Source: Verrucomicrobiaceae bacterium
Lineage (GTDB): Bacteria; Verrucomicrobiota; Verrucomicrobiia; Verrucomicrobiales; Verrucomicrobiaceae
Direction of reading: 5' to 3'
NCBI GenBank assembly: GCA_027486585.1
Contig: JAIXOU010000133.1
Span: 103,945 to 167,944 of the forward strand
DNA length: 64,000 nucleotides
Shown: positions 18,337-26,783 of the stretch, in pieces
How the letters are laid out: the number at the start of each line of letters is the position of its first letter
Position numbering within the stretch: the first letter of the stretch is position 1
The notes under the pieces: model-generated
The model's input: only the letters and a program-made list of their open reading frames with translations
Told to the model about the DNA's origin: nothing
Databases searched by the model: none
Made by a program: the position numbers and the translations under genes

Positions 18337-18558
18337 ATGCGTTCAACCCTTTATTGGCTCACCTCAACCGCGATTGCTGTGCTTTCGATGCAAGCGGTGG
18401 CTGGTACGAATGATGAAGAGGTTCCTGCGGTTTTAGGTCAATTGATCTTGGATCCCTCAGGTGTTTCAGAGTCTTCCAGAGCTATTCTGCTTGGCATCGG
18501 AGTTATGGCGGTAGCTTATACCTATCGCTGCGCTTGGCTTAATCATCGTCCAGACTGA
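18337..18558 (+). CDS. Tiny exported protein (73 residues) with PEP-CTERM-like tail
   Basis: The protein has a signal peptide (MRSTLYWLTSTAIAVLSMQAVAG), about 25 residues of acidic or neutral linker, then SESSRAILLGIGVMAVAYTYR followed by a short polar, basic-then-acidic end. The SRAILL block before a hydrophobic helix resembles the PEP-CTERM sorting signals of Verrucomicrobiota (usually PEPSRALLL...RRR), which are cut by exosortase. The usual first Pro is replaced (SESSR). The AT-rich 180 bases upstream are suitable for a promoter. I do not recognise a family. If real, almost nothing remains after processing at both ends. Confidence 0.55.
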   Translation: MRSTLYWLTSTAIAVLSMQAVAGTNDEEVPAVLGQLILDPSGVSESSRAILLGIGVMAVAYTYRCAWLNHRPD

Positions 18559-18625
18559 AGCGGAGAAGCCGGTTTGAGCCTGTTGTTTCCGCACTGGGCA
18601 ACCCTTCCAAGGCTGACGAACAAAA

Positions 18626-18703
18626 GAAGTGTTGGTTCACGCTGACCAGAGGTCGTTCGACCCCTGGCTATGCGCGGGAATTCACTCCGTGGGTCAATGC
18701 TTC
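18626..18703. ncRNA. Structured RNA candidate (unknown class, possibly part of a 6S-like RNA)
   Basis: A 16-bp outer stem (18626-18641 with 18688-18703) pairs at every position, six of them as G-U on the plus strand. Inside it is a second hairpin: CCAG-A-GGTCG (18646-18655), a two-base loop, then CGACC-C-CTGG (18658-18667). A looser outer pairing of TGAGCC near 18575 with GGCTCA near 18766 would give a roughly 190-base rod-like RNA similar in size to 6S RNA. No open frame covers it. It lies between the mini PEP-CTERM-like gene (+) and the prenyl synthase fusion (-). The pairing is seen. Class and transcription are not established. Confidence 0.45.
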
Positions 18704-18785
18704 ACAGAATGGCTAAAACCTATACTTTCTTTGCTCCTCTGACACTCTGTGGCAAAGGTTTGGCTCATTGATTTCAGTCAGAAGG

Positions 18786-20552
18786 CTACGCGACTTTGGC
18801 CACGAGGTGTTCGGCGGCTTTGGCTGCTTGCTCGCGGAGTTCGGGGTTGAGGTTCTTTTGCTCGAACTCACGGCACCAGCCTTTGATCTCTAGCTCATTG
18901 AAGATCTTGCCGATGACACGGCGAAGCAGGCCCTTGAGATTGGGTAGTTCAACTTCCTGAAGGCTGCGGATAGCGGCCTCTTTGTAGGTTTCCAGCATGA
19001 GGGTGGATTTGTCATAGGCTCCAGTTTCCTCAGCCCAGCGGCGGATGGTGGGCTTATCTGGAAGGCTAGTGGCGGTGCCGTTCCAAAGAGCTTCCATAGT
19101 GTCTTTGACCTCGTCTTTGCCGCGTTCCCGCAGCAGGGCTAGGATGATGCTGGGTCGGATGCTGACGTTGTTGTCAGCGGCGGAGTCGTCGCCTAGGTCA
19201 TCGAGGTCATCTCGGATCTGGTAGGCGATGCCGAGATTCTCGCTGTAGCTGTGCAGGGCATCAGCCGTTTCGTCGAGTTGTCCGGCCATGGCGGCACCGA
19301 TTTTCAGGGCAACTTCAAAGGCTGGAGCGGTCTTGCTGCGGAAGATTTCCAGGACTTGGGTATTGCTGAGTGCAACAGGGTGATTGTTCCAGAGGAGTTC
19401 AGCACCCTGGCCACGGCAGAGTTCGCGCTGACCTTCAGCGGCGACTTTGAGGCAAGCGCTGCGGATATGGCTGGCGCAGGTCATTTCTGCGAGCAGGCGA
19501 TAGCCTTCACCGATGAGTAGATCGCCGACGTTTAAGGCGACGCCGACACCGTATTCGGAATGCAGGGTGGGCTCGCCATAACGTTCGGCGTCGTTGTCCT
19601 CAATGTCATCGTGAATGAGGGAGGCTTTATGGAAGGCTTCGACAGAAATCGCTGCGAGCTTGAGATCGTCTGAAATGGGCGCTTCTGGGTCTTCACGCAG
19701 AGCCTGATAAGCAGCGATGGTGAGGAAGGGGCGCCAGCGTTTACCAGCGCGGGCCAGCCAATCACGGCCGATCTGTTCAGTCTGGCAGGTAGGCTTGCCG
19801 AGAAGTTGATCCAGCGCTTCTGGGGTAAACCAAGTCTTCACCTCATCATGCAAAGCATTCAGATTGAGGCGGCGGGTTTTGTCCTCGCTGGTCAGGTGGA
19901 TGTAGTCCCAGACCCAATCGACATCGACCGTGGTGTCGATGCAGTCGTCCTGTAGCAAAGGTACAGCGACGGCAGGAATGGCCGCGGCTTCGATGTAGGG
20001 AAAGGTACGCTCTAAAACAGGCAGGCAAGAGATGCCGACGATGGCCTCGATCTTCCCGGTCTGGATCAGGGACATGACGATGGCGCTGCCCTCGGCGACG
20101 AGGACGGCATAACCAAGTTTTTCGGCTTCGTTTTGGAAATCCTGGATCGAGCAGAGCCCGCACTGTTTGCAAAGCAGGCCGAATTCATCAAAGGGGGCTG
20201 GGCATTTGCTTTCGATACGCAGGCACTTGGGCATGAGCAGGAGGCGTTTTTCAAAAGGCACGCTAGCCAGGGATTCACGCCAGGTTTCGTTGGCCAGGAG
20301 CACGCCTGTGTAGTCACGGTAGGCTTTGTCGATGCCGTTGAGCGCCATGATTTTCTCCGTGTGGATTTGGAGTTCGTCGATTGGCACCGGTGGCACCAGG
20401 CGGTGCTGCTCGGTGTATTCGCGGACGGCTTTCAGGACAAAATCGCGATCCGGTTTGGTCTGCGGAATGTTCTTTTTAGGCTGCCGGAAACGGCGCACTA
20501 ATCCAGGGATGACAGGAGGCAGGGCGGCAGAGCGGACGGCGACAGTGGACAT
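18786..20552 (-). CDS. Fusion protein: DUF116 domain plus polyprenyl diphosphate synthase
   Basis: Residues about 60-220 match DUF116: MPKCLRIESKCPAPFDE and C128-x-x-C131-x-x-C134 give five ordered cysteines (110, 117, 128, 131, 134) suited to metal or Fe-S binding, then AEGSAIVMSLI and AIVGISCLPVLE. Residues about 255-560 are an all-alpha trans-prenyl transferase with GKRWRP (270-275), the first Asp motif D315-DIE-D319, and the second DDLDD near residue 440. The Asp motif DDIED without insertion differs from the IspA-type enzyme at 6986-7879 and is more like long-chain or heptaprenyl synthases. Product and the role of the Cys domain are unknown. Confidence 0.85.
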   Translation of the reverse strand: MSTVAVRSAALPPVIPGLVRRFRQPKKNIPQTKPDRDFVLKAVREYTEQHRLVPPVPIDELQIHTEKIMALNGIDKAYRDYTGVLLANETWRESLASVPFEKRLLLMPKCLRIESKCPAPFDEFGLLCKQCGLCSIQDFQNEAEKLGYAVLVAEGSAIVMSLIQTGKIEAIVGISCLPVLERTFPYIEAAAIPAVAVPLLQDDCIDTTVDVDWVWDYIHLTSEDKTRRLNLNALHDEVKTWFTPEALDQLLGKPTCQTEQIGRDWLARAGKRWRPFLTIAAYQALREDPEAPISDDLKLAAISVEAFHKASLIHDDIEDNDAERYGEPTLHSEYGVGVALNVGDLLIGEGYRLLAEMTCASHIRSACLKVAAEGQRELCRGQGAELLWNNHPVALSNTQVLEIFRSKTAPAFEVALKIGAAMAGQLDETADALHSYSENLGIAYQIRDDLDDLGDDSAADNNVSIRPSIILALLRERGKDEVKDTMEALWNGTATSLPDKPTIRRWAEETGAYDKSTLMLETYKEAAIRSLQEVELPNLKGLLRRVIGKIFNELEIKGWCREFEQKNLNPELREQAAKAAEHLVAKVA

Positions 20553-20677
20553 GAAATGGGAAACAAAAAGATATGATGAACAAAGCCGACAAAAAGACAG
20601 AACGGCTCTCCTGTAACCGTGTCACATAGACTTAGTCTTGCAAGGATTGCACAGAACTGGACAAAAATGGCGGATTA

Positions 20678-21799
20678 TTAGACGACGGTGCCCTTACTGC
20701 CGTTCTTTTTCTTCTTGGGCTTGGCGTTTTCGCCAGGAATACCTTCGTCTTGGAGGATAGTATCCTGGGGAAGTGGCGCTGACTCACTGTCGATTTTGGG
20801 CTGGGGCTCGCTGTAGGGGCTTTCTTTTTGATAGAGCTTCAGGCGGCCGGTGAACTCAGCTTCGAGGGTTTTACGCTCTTCGGCAGGAATGTCTTTGTCC
20901 TCGGCCAAAAGGGAGAGGGATTTTTTCTGCCAGAGGATGGCTTCAAAAAATTCACCATTGCGGGCAAAGCAGGCAGCTTTGGTATCGATCATTTCGTAGC
21001 GCTGATCTTCACCGGACTCGTCCATGATACGGAGGGCGCGCGCAGCAAACTGCACGGCTTGCTCCCCATTTTGCAGGCTTTCATCGGGGCAGGTAGCTAG
21101 AAACCAAGCCAAGTTGTTGGCCGACCATGGGTCATCGCTTTTCGCCGCGCGCTGATACCACGCTCCAGCCCGGCGATAGTCAAGCGGCACGCCATTACCA
21201 GTGTAATACAGATTGGCTAACTTACCCATGGCCATCACATGATCCTGCTGGGCCGCGCGCAGATAATAGAGCGCCGCTTTGCTGACGTTTTTCTCCACTC
21301 CGACACCACGCTCGAGCTTCGCCGCAAGGGCCGTTTGGGATTGGGCGTGATTCTGATCGGCTGCCTTTTGCAACCACTCAGTGGCTTTGGCGGGGTCTTG
21401 CTTGATGCCGCGACCGAGGTCGAAGGCCATGGCCACTGCGAATTGGGCCGGGGCAAAGCCGTTATCAGCTGATTTACGATACCAATCGACAGCCTTGGAT
21501 TCGTCCTTTTTGACGCCAACTCCATCTTCATAGAGTGAACCCATGACAAATTGCGCCCGCAGGTGCTTTTGATTCGCGGCTTTCTCCATCCACATAAGGC
21601 CAGTGGATTCGTCTTTTTTCATGTCTTCTCCAGTGATCAGACGCAGGCCTAGTTCAAACTGCGCATCGGCATCACCCCGCTTGGCCAAGGATTCTAATTC
21701 GGAGACATTAAATCGCGGGCCGCCCTGGGCTCTGATGAAGGGAGCATTGAGGCCAAAGAGAAGCAGAAAAGTAAGCAAGGCAAAAGGCAGACGTGTCAT
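20678..21799 (-). CDS. Secreted Sel1-repeat (TPR-like) protein
   Basis: A signal peptide (MTRLPFALLTFLLLFGLNAPFIRAQG) precedes five to six Sel1-type repeats in about residues 35-225, each about 36 residues with the A-x-x-x-L-G-x-x-Y/x-x-G-x-G-V pattern (for example AQFVMGSLYEDGVGVKKDES). A tail of TPR-like helices (about 225-310) and a charged Lys-rich end (KPKKKKNGSKG) follow. Such proteins are scaffolds for protein-protein contacts, here in the periplasm. Partners are unknown. The next gene on the strand is 73 bases upstream, so the two could be co-transcribed. Confidence 0.85.
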   Translation of the reverse strand: MTRLPFALLTFLLLFGLNAPFIRAQGGPRFNVSELESLAKRGDADAQFELGLRLITGEDMKKDESTGLMWMEKAANQKHLRAQFVMGSLYEDGVGVKKDESKAVDWYRKSADNGFAPAQFAVAMAFDLGRGIKQDPAKATEWLQKAADQNHAQSQTALAAKLERGVGVEKNVSKAALYYLRAAQQDHVMAMGKLANLYYTGNGVPLDYRRAGAWYQRAAKSDDPWSANNLAWFLATCPDESLQNGEQAVQFAARALRIMDESGEDQRYEMIDTKAACFARNGEFFEAILWQKKSLSLLAEDKDIPAEERKTLEAEFTGRLKLYQKESPYSEPQPKIDSESAPLPQDTILQDEGIPGENAKPKKKKNGSKGTVV

Positions 21800-21872
21800 A
21801 CGAGGTAAAGTTACGTTTGAAGATGCCGGTATCAGACTGTCAAAGCGGCAGAAAGCTCAATTTAGCTATGTT

Positions 21873-22589
21873 TTATCGCGACCAGCGAGCTCCAGAGCCG
21901 AGAGCCACCTTCCAGCCTCTGAGATGCATAAAAGAGTAATCGGTCTTGCCAATAGCACCCACCATGGGAGAGCCAGTGGCGCTTTTCCAGGCTTTGCTCA
22001 TGCTTTCACCCGTGTGGCAGCCCCAGCTCTGGCAGTAGGCTTTGCGGGCAAAGGCACTGCGATTGAGGCGGCTTAGCTCAGACTGATGCAGCCAGGCGGT
22101 GGAACCAGCGTAAATCTCTGAACTGTAATCAAAAAGGAAACAGTATTTGTTGGAGTGACCGAAGTACTCGAAGCCGGAGATTTTGGCCCGGCGGCGTGGC
22201 ACGGTTTGGCTGCCACTGTTGATATAATTGATCACATCGTCACCGGTGCGGAACCAGACAAGATTGATTTTATAGGTGTCGCGCACGGACTCGCAATGAG
22301 CCGTGAGAGGATCGTGATCCGCAGCAGCGCGGCGGAGATAGGCATCCCGATAAACCAACCAAGTAATGATGGTTCCTGGAGGTGCCGTTTTTTGGATCTC
22401 CTGCATCCGCACACGGGCCGTGCGGACGAAGTTTCCCCACCAGCGATCATGCTGCTGCCCAGGCTGCCGCAAGTCTTCCCACTGGCGCAGGGCCGGGCCG
22501 CCTGAACAAATGATGTATTCTGTTTGTTGGGCACGAAGCAGGGAGCTACCACAGAGCCATAGAGCCAGGACAAACAGAAGATTTTTCAT
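21873..22589 (-). CDS. Secreted protein of unknown family, possible clan CD (caspase-like) peptidase fold
   Basis: The ATG at 22589 opens a signal peptide (MKNLLFVLALWLCGSSLLRAQ). The mature part, about 220 residues, has alternating hydrophobic strands with ISGFEYFGHSN (a His after a hydrophobic strand, near residue 140) and KAYCQSWGCHTGESMSKAW (Cys after a strand, near 190), then GAIGKTDYS. This His-then-Cys order with strand context resembles caspase/CHAT-like peptidases, but the residue after His is Ser, not Gly, so the assignment is only a suggestion. It is upstream of the Sel1 gene on the same strand. I do not recognise a named family. Confidence 0.7.
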   Translation of the reverse strand: MKNLLFVLALWLCGSSLLRAQQTEYIICSGGPALRQWEDLRQPGQQHDRWWGNFVRTARVRMQEIQKTAPPGTIITWLVYRDAYLRRAAADHDPLTAHCESVRDTYKINLVWFRTGDDVINYINSGSQTVPRRRAKISGFEYFGHSNKYCFLFDYSSEIYAGSTAWLHQSELSRLNRSAFARKAYCQSWGCHTGESMSKAWKSATGSPMVGAIGKTDYSFMHLRGWKVALGSGARWSR

Positions 22590-22665
22590 GATCAAGATTC
22601 GAAGACGGGAAGTAAACCGAGAAGACGTTAAAGCAAAATGGATGCCGATGTTAGGTCCTTTTATC

Positions 22666-23382
22666 TTACTTCAGCGTCGTCAGTTTGAAGCTTTTGAACT
22701 GGACGACCATGGGTGGACCTTGATGAATCTGGAGCGCCAAGAGGCCTTCTTTAGGAGCGTTGGCCGCGTCTTCATCCGTGACGTCGATGGTTTGCATGCC
22801 ATTGATGAAGTGCTGCACATGGTTGCCTTTGGCGATGATTTTGTAGTCGTTCCAGTCCTCGGATTTGATGGCGGCTTGGATGTCGGCGCTCACGCCAACT
22901 GTGCCAGCTTGCTCGACGACTGGCTTTTTGCCATCGGCACCTGGTTTGATGACGGTCTTTTCGCCGCGCTTAGCTAGGATACCGCGACCCCTTTCTTCAT
23001 AAAGAATGCCGCTGTAGGTCTTACCAGCCTCAAAGTCAGCCTGATAACCACTGATGATCGGGCCAAAAGCACCTGGAGCTAGCTCCTTGCTGCGATACTG
23101 AACACCTGAATTACCTTTTTCGATCCGATATTGAAAAGTGAGTTCAAAGTCGCCGACGGTGCCGCCTTTCCAAACGAGGAAAGTGTTGTGCTTGATACTG
23201 CCTTTGGTCGGATCCGCTGGGTCAGGCGGTGTGATCCCGGTGATGGTGCCTTCTTTGACGCTCCAGAGATCCTTGTTTCCCTCCCATCCGGTGAGGTCGG
23301 TGCCATTGAAGATAGAAATGTCTTCAGCAAGAGCTGGAAGGGCGAGTACGGCGAGCAGGGCGAGGGTACGGATGGATTGCAT
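22666..23382 (-). CDS. Secreted DUF1080 (3-keto-disaccharide hydrolase-type, GH16-like fold) protein
   Basis: The ATG at 23382 starts a signal peptide (MQSIRTLALLAVLALPALA). The mature protein opens with ISIFNGTDLTGWEG and W-S-V-K-E-G-T-I-T-G, the standard DUF1080 start, and contains DFELTFQYRIEKGNSGVQYRS, SGILYEERGRG, WNDYKIIAKGNHVQHFINGMQ and a closing strand QFKSFKLTTLK. Members have a concanavalin-like jelly roll. Some hydrolyse 3-keto-glycosides. This family is strongly expanded in Verrucomicrobiota and Planctomycetota. The ORF extends to 23448, but those residues do not fit a signal peptide. Confidence 0.92.
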   Translation of the reverse strand: MQSIRTLALLAVLALPALAEDISIFNGTDLTGWEGNKDLWSVKEGTITGITPPDPADPTKGSIKHNTFLVWKGGTVGDFELTFQYRIEKGNSGVQYRSKELAPGAFGPIISGYQADFEAGKTYSGILYEERGRGILAKRGEKTVIKPGADGKKPVVEQAGTVGVSADIQAAIKSEDWNDYKIIAKGNHVQHFINGMQTIDVTDEDAANAPKEGLLALQIHQGPPMVVQFKSFKLTTLK

Positions 23383-23725
23383 GGTGGGCGGTTTTAACGC
23401 GGCAGATTCCTTTTGTCTATCGCTTTGCTTCAGCCCTAGAACGACCATCTTTCATTTCGGGAGGTTTCGATAGCGTTTGCAGGCAATTTAACAGTGTCAT
23501 TTTGACTAGTATTGGAGCGCCATTACGCGATTCACTATTTTCCAGATAAATCGAATCTTTGCCATTTAAAATGTCTGGATATCAGTGGATTACAGCTTGG
23601 CAAATCCCATCATCTCTTAATAAAATTGATAACACGGAGATTAATTAGAGAGGTTGAAGACGAAAAAAGAATCGCAAAAATGAAACCTTGTGTCATCCTT
23701 GACGCTTCAATTCGGCACAGCAACC

Positions 23726-24391
23726 ATGGCACAACCTCTCGGACAGAAACTTAAGGCAGCACGCGAACAGCGAGGCCTCAGTTTACTTGATGCCTCTCAC
23801 GCGACGAAAATCCCAGTGCAACGTCTGCACTATTTAGAGACGGACAATTTTGCGGGTTTCGGCAGTCTTACATACGCGCGGGCTTTCTTGCGCCGTTACA
23901 GTGAGTATTTGAAAGTGAATGCTGAGGACATGCTGGATGATCTGCCTGGCGGAGTATTAGGTGGCCCACGTGATTATCGCTATCTCACTGAAAATCACGG
24001 TTCTTGGGTAGCTCCACGGGGTGCGTCAGTGGGTCGCTTATCAAACGCGCCGACAAGACAGCACACACGCAAATCGCCTGTGCCAGCTGGTCTTTGCATC
24101 TTCTTCCTTGTGCTCGTTGGAACAGGCATCTGGGGTAAATATGTCGCAGAGGATCGCATCTCTGAATCTCAGCAGTCGATCCAGGCCAAAGAAGTATCTC
24201 CAGCCAAAGTAGTCCTTTTGCCAAAGCCCGTGATCATGCAGGAAACTCAAGCGGTCACCTTGACCACCAATGCCCAAGTATTCCGCACTCCTGAGCCAAG
24301 CACGCAGATTTTAAAGGCTGTTCCGCTTAGTTCTGAAGAAATTGAAAAACTAAACGCAAACCCAGCTGGAAAAGCTGAGTTAGTCGATTAA
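23726..24391 (+). CDS. RodZ-like protein: N-terminal HTH plus one membrane segment
   Basis: Starting at 23726 (MAQPLGQKLKAAREQRG), residues 4-70 form the HTH_25 domain of RodZ, including LSLLDASHATKIPVQRLHYLE and the YARAFLRRYSEYL motif that contacts MreB in RodZ proteins. A basic linker leads to one membrane segment (about residues 117-137) and a short periplasmic part of about 80 residues without the usual DUF4115 domain. Probable role: link between the MreB cytoskeleton and the cell wall machinery, or a membrane-bound regulator. The frame upstream to 23690 is not expected to be translated. It is followed closely by a small membrane protein. Confidence 0.8.
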   Translation: MAQPLGQKLKAAREQRGLSLLDASHATKIPVQRLHYLETDNFAGFGSLTYARAFLRRYSEYLKVNAEDMLDDLPGGVLGGPRDYRYLTENHGSWVAPRGASVGRLSNAPTRQHTRKSPVPAGLCIFFLVLVGTGIWGKYVAEDRISESQQSIQAKEVSPAKVVLLPKPVIMQETQAVTLTTNAQVFRTPEPSTQILKAVPLSSEEIEKLNANPAGKAELVD

Positions 24392-24399
24392 GTATCGGC

Positions 24400-24717
24400 A
24401 TGCCTGAATCTGTGCTTCCTAAACGCTGGTGGCTGATGCCCCTGCTGTTCGCCATTGTTTTCATTGGCTCTCTTGTAGTTGCGTGGAACTACGATGAGAC
24501 GGCGAAAGAGATTCTCGCAAAGTCCTTTTTCACCATTGCGGGAACTCTGGCATCACCGTTCATTTTGGAGACATCCGTTGCGCTCGCTGGGTTAACAATT
24601 GTCCTCGTTTTTAATGAATACCGGCGGCTCAAGGACGGCCCAGATTGGGTCGAGATGGAAGTGAAGACCGAAGATTCTCTGAGCCAAGAATCCAATGAGG
24701 CGAATGGTGCATCTTGA
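24400..24717 (+). CDS. Small membrane protein of unknown function
   Basis: The 105-residue protein has two predicted membrane segments (about residues 12-30 and 45-70) and an acidic C-terminal tail. It begins nine bases after the RodZ-like gene, so it is probably in the same operon. I do not recognise a family. The position suggests a cell-envelope role, but nothing in the sequence proves it. Confidence 0.65.
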   Translation: MPESVLPKRWWLMPLLFAIVFIGSLVVAWNYDETAKEILAKSFFTIAGTLASPFILETSVALAGLTIVLVFNEYRRLKDGPDWVEMEVKTEDSLSQESNEANGAS

Positions 24718-24760
24718 TTGCAGAGACCTCTAAGTAGTCTGACTTCATACAAGACATTCC

Positions 24761-24787
24761 TTGCAACCGCTGTGGAACGTGTATGTT
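24761..24787 (+). promoter_or_regulatory. Possible promoter of tRNA-Gln
   Basis: TTGCAA (24761-24766) and TATGTT (24782-24787) are separated by 15 bases and lie 16 bases upstream of the tRNA 5' end. The spacing is shorter than the ideal 17, so confidence is limited. Confidence 0.35.
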
Positions 24788-24802
24788 CGTCCTCCGCGAA
24801 AC

Positions 24803-24876
24803 TACCCCTTGGTGTAATGGTAACATAACAGATTCTGACTCTGTTGTTCAAGGTTCGAGTCCTTGAGGGGTAGCCA
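24803..24876 (+). tRNA. tRNA-Gln (CTG anticodon)
   Basis: A 74-base tRNA with encoded CCA. The acceptor stem TACCCCT pairs with AGGGGTA, G73 is the discriminator, the anticodon loop is TTCTGAC (anticodon CTG at the expected position), and the T arm TCAAG-GTTCGAGT-CCTTGA folds normally. The weak U1-A72 pair is characteristic of tRNA-Gln. Confidence 0.96.
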
Positions 24877-24945
24877 CTTTTAATAAACCATGTGGCGCGT
24901 GCCATGACAGCAAACGATTGAAGCTCAATTTTAACTGCCAACTCA

Positions 24946-25467
24946 ATGAACGCTGAATCTGTCTCTCCTGCTTCCACGGAAACATCCCTTTGGAAAGGTC
25001 ATACCTCCCAGTGGGTTCACGTTTGGTATTACTTCTTCTGTGTTCTCCTTGCGGCTGCTGCGTTGGGGGGAATTCCATTTAGCGCGGGATTTTCTGCTAT
25101 CGGTCTGATCGTCCCACTCTTGATGTGGATCATCCGCTGGTGGATGACGAAGAGCACCTCCTACGAGTTGACCACTCAGCGCCTGAAGATTGCGAGCGGG
25201 ATCTTGAACCGTAAGCTGGACGAGCTAGAGCTCTTTCGCGTCAAGGATTACGCCATGGATCAGCCCTTGGCTCTGCGCATGGTGGGACTGGGAAACCTCA
25301 CCTTGATCACAAGTGACGCAACCTCGCCAACAGTGGCTATTCGTGCCATAGCCAACGTGGAGGAGGTGCGGGAAAAGCTACGCACCGCCGTGCAATCCGA
25401 GCGTGACCGCAAGCGTGTGCGTGAGATGGATGTGGAAAATTTCGGTGGTGGAGCGGTTTCCGCTTAG
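24946..25467 (+). CDS. Membrane protein with bacterial PH domain (bPH_2, YdbS-like)
   Basis: The 173-residue protein has two membrane segments (about residues 26-43 and 49-67) followed by a bPH_2 (DUF304) domain with the typical start STSYELTTQRLKIASGILNRK, then LELFRVKDYAMDQPL and LTLITSDATSPTVAIRAI. The C-terminus is basic then Gly-rich. Single-domain members of this family sit in the cytoplasmic membrane, and most have no assigned role. It begins 69 bases after tRNA-Gln. Confidence 0.85.
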   Translation: MNAESVSPASTETSLWKGHTSQWVHVWYYFFCVLLAAAALGGIPFSAGFSAIGLIVPLLMWIIRWWMTKSTSYELTTQRLKIASGILNRKLDELELFRVKDYAMDQPLALRMVGLGNLTLITSDATSPTVAIRAIANVEEVREKLRTAVQSERDRKRVREMDVENFGGGAVSA

Positions 25468-25474
25468 ACTGTGT

Positions 25475-25915
25475 TTATTCATCCCCACTGAGCACTACGC
25501 TCCCAGTGGCTAGTTTTGTGCCTTCTGACGTGGTGATCTCACCACTGATTTGGACGAGGCCTGGCATCACGGCGTCTCGTTTGACTTGAATGGTCAGTGT
25601 CTGTCCTGGGGGAATGCTGCCGAGAATTTTAAACTGGCGGACGGCAGTGAGGCGGACATTTTTCAATGGATGATCACCGCGATCACTCTGGGCTAAAATG
25701 CCACCGAGCTGGGCTAGCGCCTCGATCATGATCACGCCTGGAAGCATGGGGTTGCCCGGAAAATGCCCTTCTAGGAAGGCCTCATCTCCCTTGAGCGTCC
25801 AGTGCGCTATGGCCGAGATCCCCGATTGTACTTCCACCAATTCGTCAATGAATCGGAATGAAGGGCCATGAGGCAAGGCGGAAAGAGCTTGGACAAGCAG
25901 AGATGAGTGAGACAT
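25475..25915 (-). CDS. FabZ-like 3-hydroxyacyl-ACP dehydratase (hotdog fold)
   Basis: The FabZ/FabA-like active-site stretch is EGHFPGNPMLPGVIMIEALAQ, with catalytic His in GHFPG and Glu in the central helix. The 146 residues match single-domain FabZ. PHGPSFRFIDELVEV at the N-terminus is a FabZ feature. It probably dehydrates 3-hydroxyacyl-ACP in fatty acid elongation. Because it lies next to a PlsC-type acyltransferase gene and away from lpx genes, a role as a second, specialised dehydratase is possible. The gene is convergent with the bPH2 gene. Confidence 0.88.
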   Translation of the reverse strand: MSHSSLLVQALSALPHGPSFRFIDELVEVQSGISAIAHWTLKGDEAFLEGHFPGNPMLPGVIMIEALAQLGGILAQSDRGDHPLKNVRLTAVRQFKILGSIPPGQTLTIQVKRDAVMPGLVQISGEITTSEGTKLATGSVVLSGDE

Positions 25916-26012
25916 AATTCATCATTCGTTACTCATGAAGACAGCGTCTGACAATCCTCAATGCATGATCTCTAGCCAATGCTGGTAGAAATGACCGATC
26001 AGACTTGATTCC

Positions 26013-26783
26013 ATGGACCCTTTGCCTTTGTTCGACCGACTACGATTCGTGGCTTCTGCTACGATCCTACTTCTTTACTGGATAGCCTGGGCTGCGACAC
26101 TTTTGCCTCTGAGTTTTATCACTGCCAAATTGACTGGCGGTCAGCGCGGGAGTGAGTTGGGTCAGGCTGTCTTGAAGGTTTTTTTTGGTGGCTTTGTCAA
26201 GCTGCTGAAAGTTCTAGGAGTCATTGAGTGCGAGTTTGTTGGCTTTGATCGTCTGCGTGCGCAGGTTGGGCCAATGATCATCGCCCCAAATCATCCTGCG
26301 CTTTGGGATGCCGTGGTGGTCATCTCTGAAATTGATCACGTTTCATGTGTCATGAAGGCCTCTTTATTGCACAATCCACTGCTCTATTGTGGTTCGACAG
26401 CGGCTGGATTCATTTCAAATGAACCGTCTCATAAAATGATGCGCAACTGCATCGAGCGTCTGCGTGGTAACGAACGGCTGGTTTTTTTTCCTGAAGGCAC
26501 GCGCACCCGGCCAGAAAATGGCTGCATGAATCCACTGACAGGAGGCTTGGCGGTGATCGCTAAAAACTCAGGCGCACCTGTTTGGCCGATCTATATCCAG
26601 ACAAGCAGTCCCTATCTGAGTAAAGGCTGGCCGATCTGGCGTCTGCCACCTCGGAAAATCCGGCTACGCCTTACCGTTGGGGAGCCGATGAATCATTCAC
26701 CCGAGATGGATTCACACACCTTTTTGGAGACTCTGCGTCAACGTTACATTGACGCAGAGTGCGGTATCAGGAGTGAAGTCTAG
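26013..26783 (+). CDS. 1-acyl-sn-glycerol-3-phosphate acyltransferase family (PlsC-like)
   Basis: Motif I N-H-P-A-L-W-D (the H-x4-D catalytic pair) and motif III FFPEGTRTRPENG are both present. N-terminal hydrophobic segments (about residues 12-35 and 50-70) anchor it to the membrane. The 256-residue length is standard. It acylates lysophosphatidate or a related lysolipid. Its stop overlaps that of the convergent tatC gene (CTAG at 26780-26783 holds both stops), so there is no room for a terminator between them. Confidence 0.9.
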   Translation: MDPLPLFDRLRFVASATILLLYWIAWAATLLPLSFITAKLTGGQRGSELGQAVLKVFFGGFVKLLKVLGVIECEFVGFDRLRAQVGPMIIAPNHPALWDAVVVISEIDHVSCVMKASLLHNPLLYCGSTAAGFISNEPSHKMMRNCIERLRGNERLVFFPEGTRTRPENGCMNPLTGGLAVIAKNSGAPVWPIYIQTSSPYLSKGWPIWRLPPRKIRLRLTVGEPMNHSPEMDSHTFLETLRQRYIDAECGIRSEV

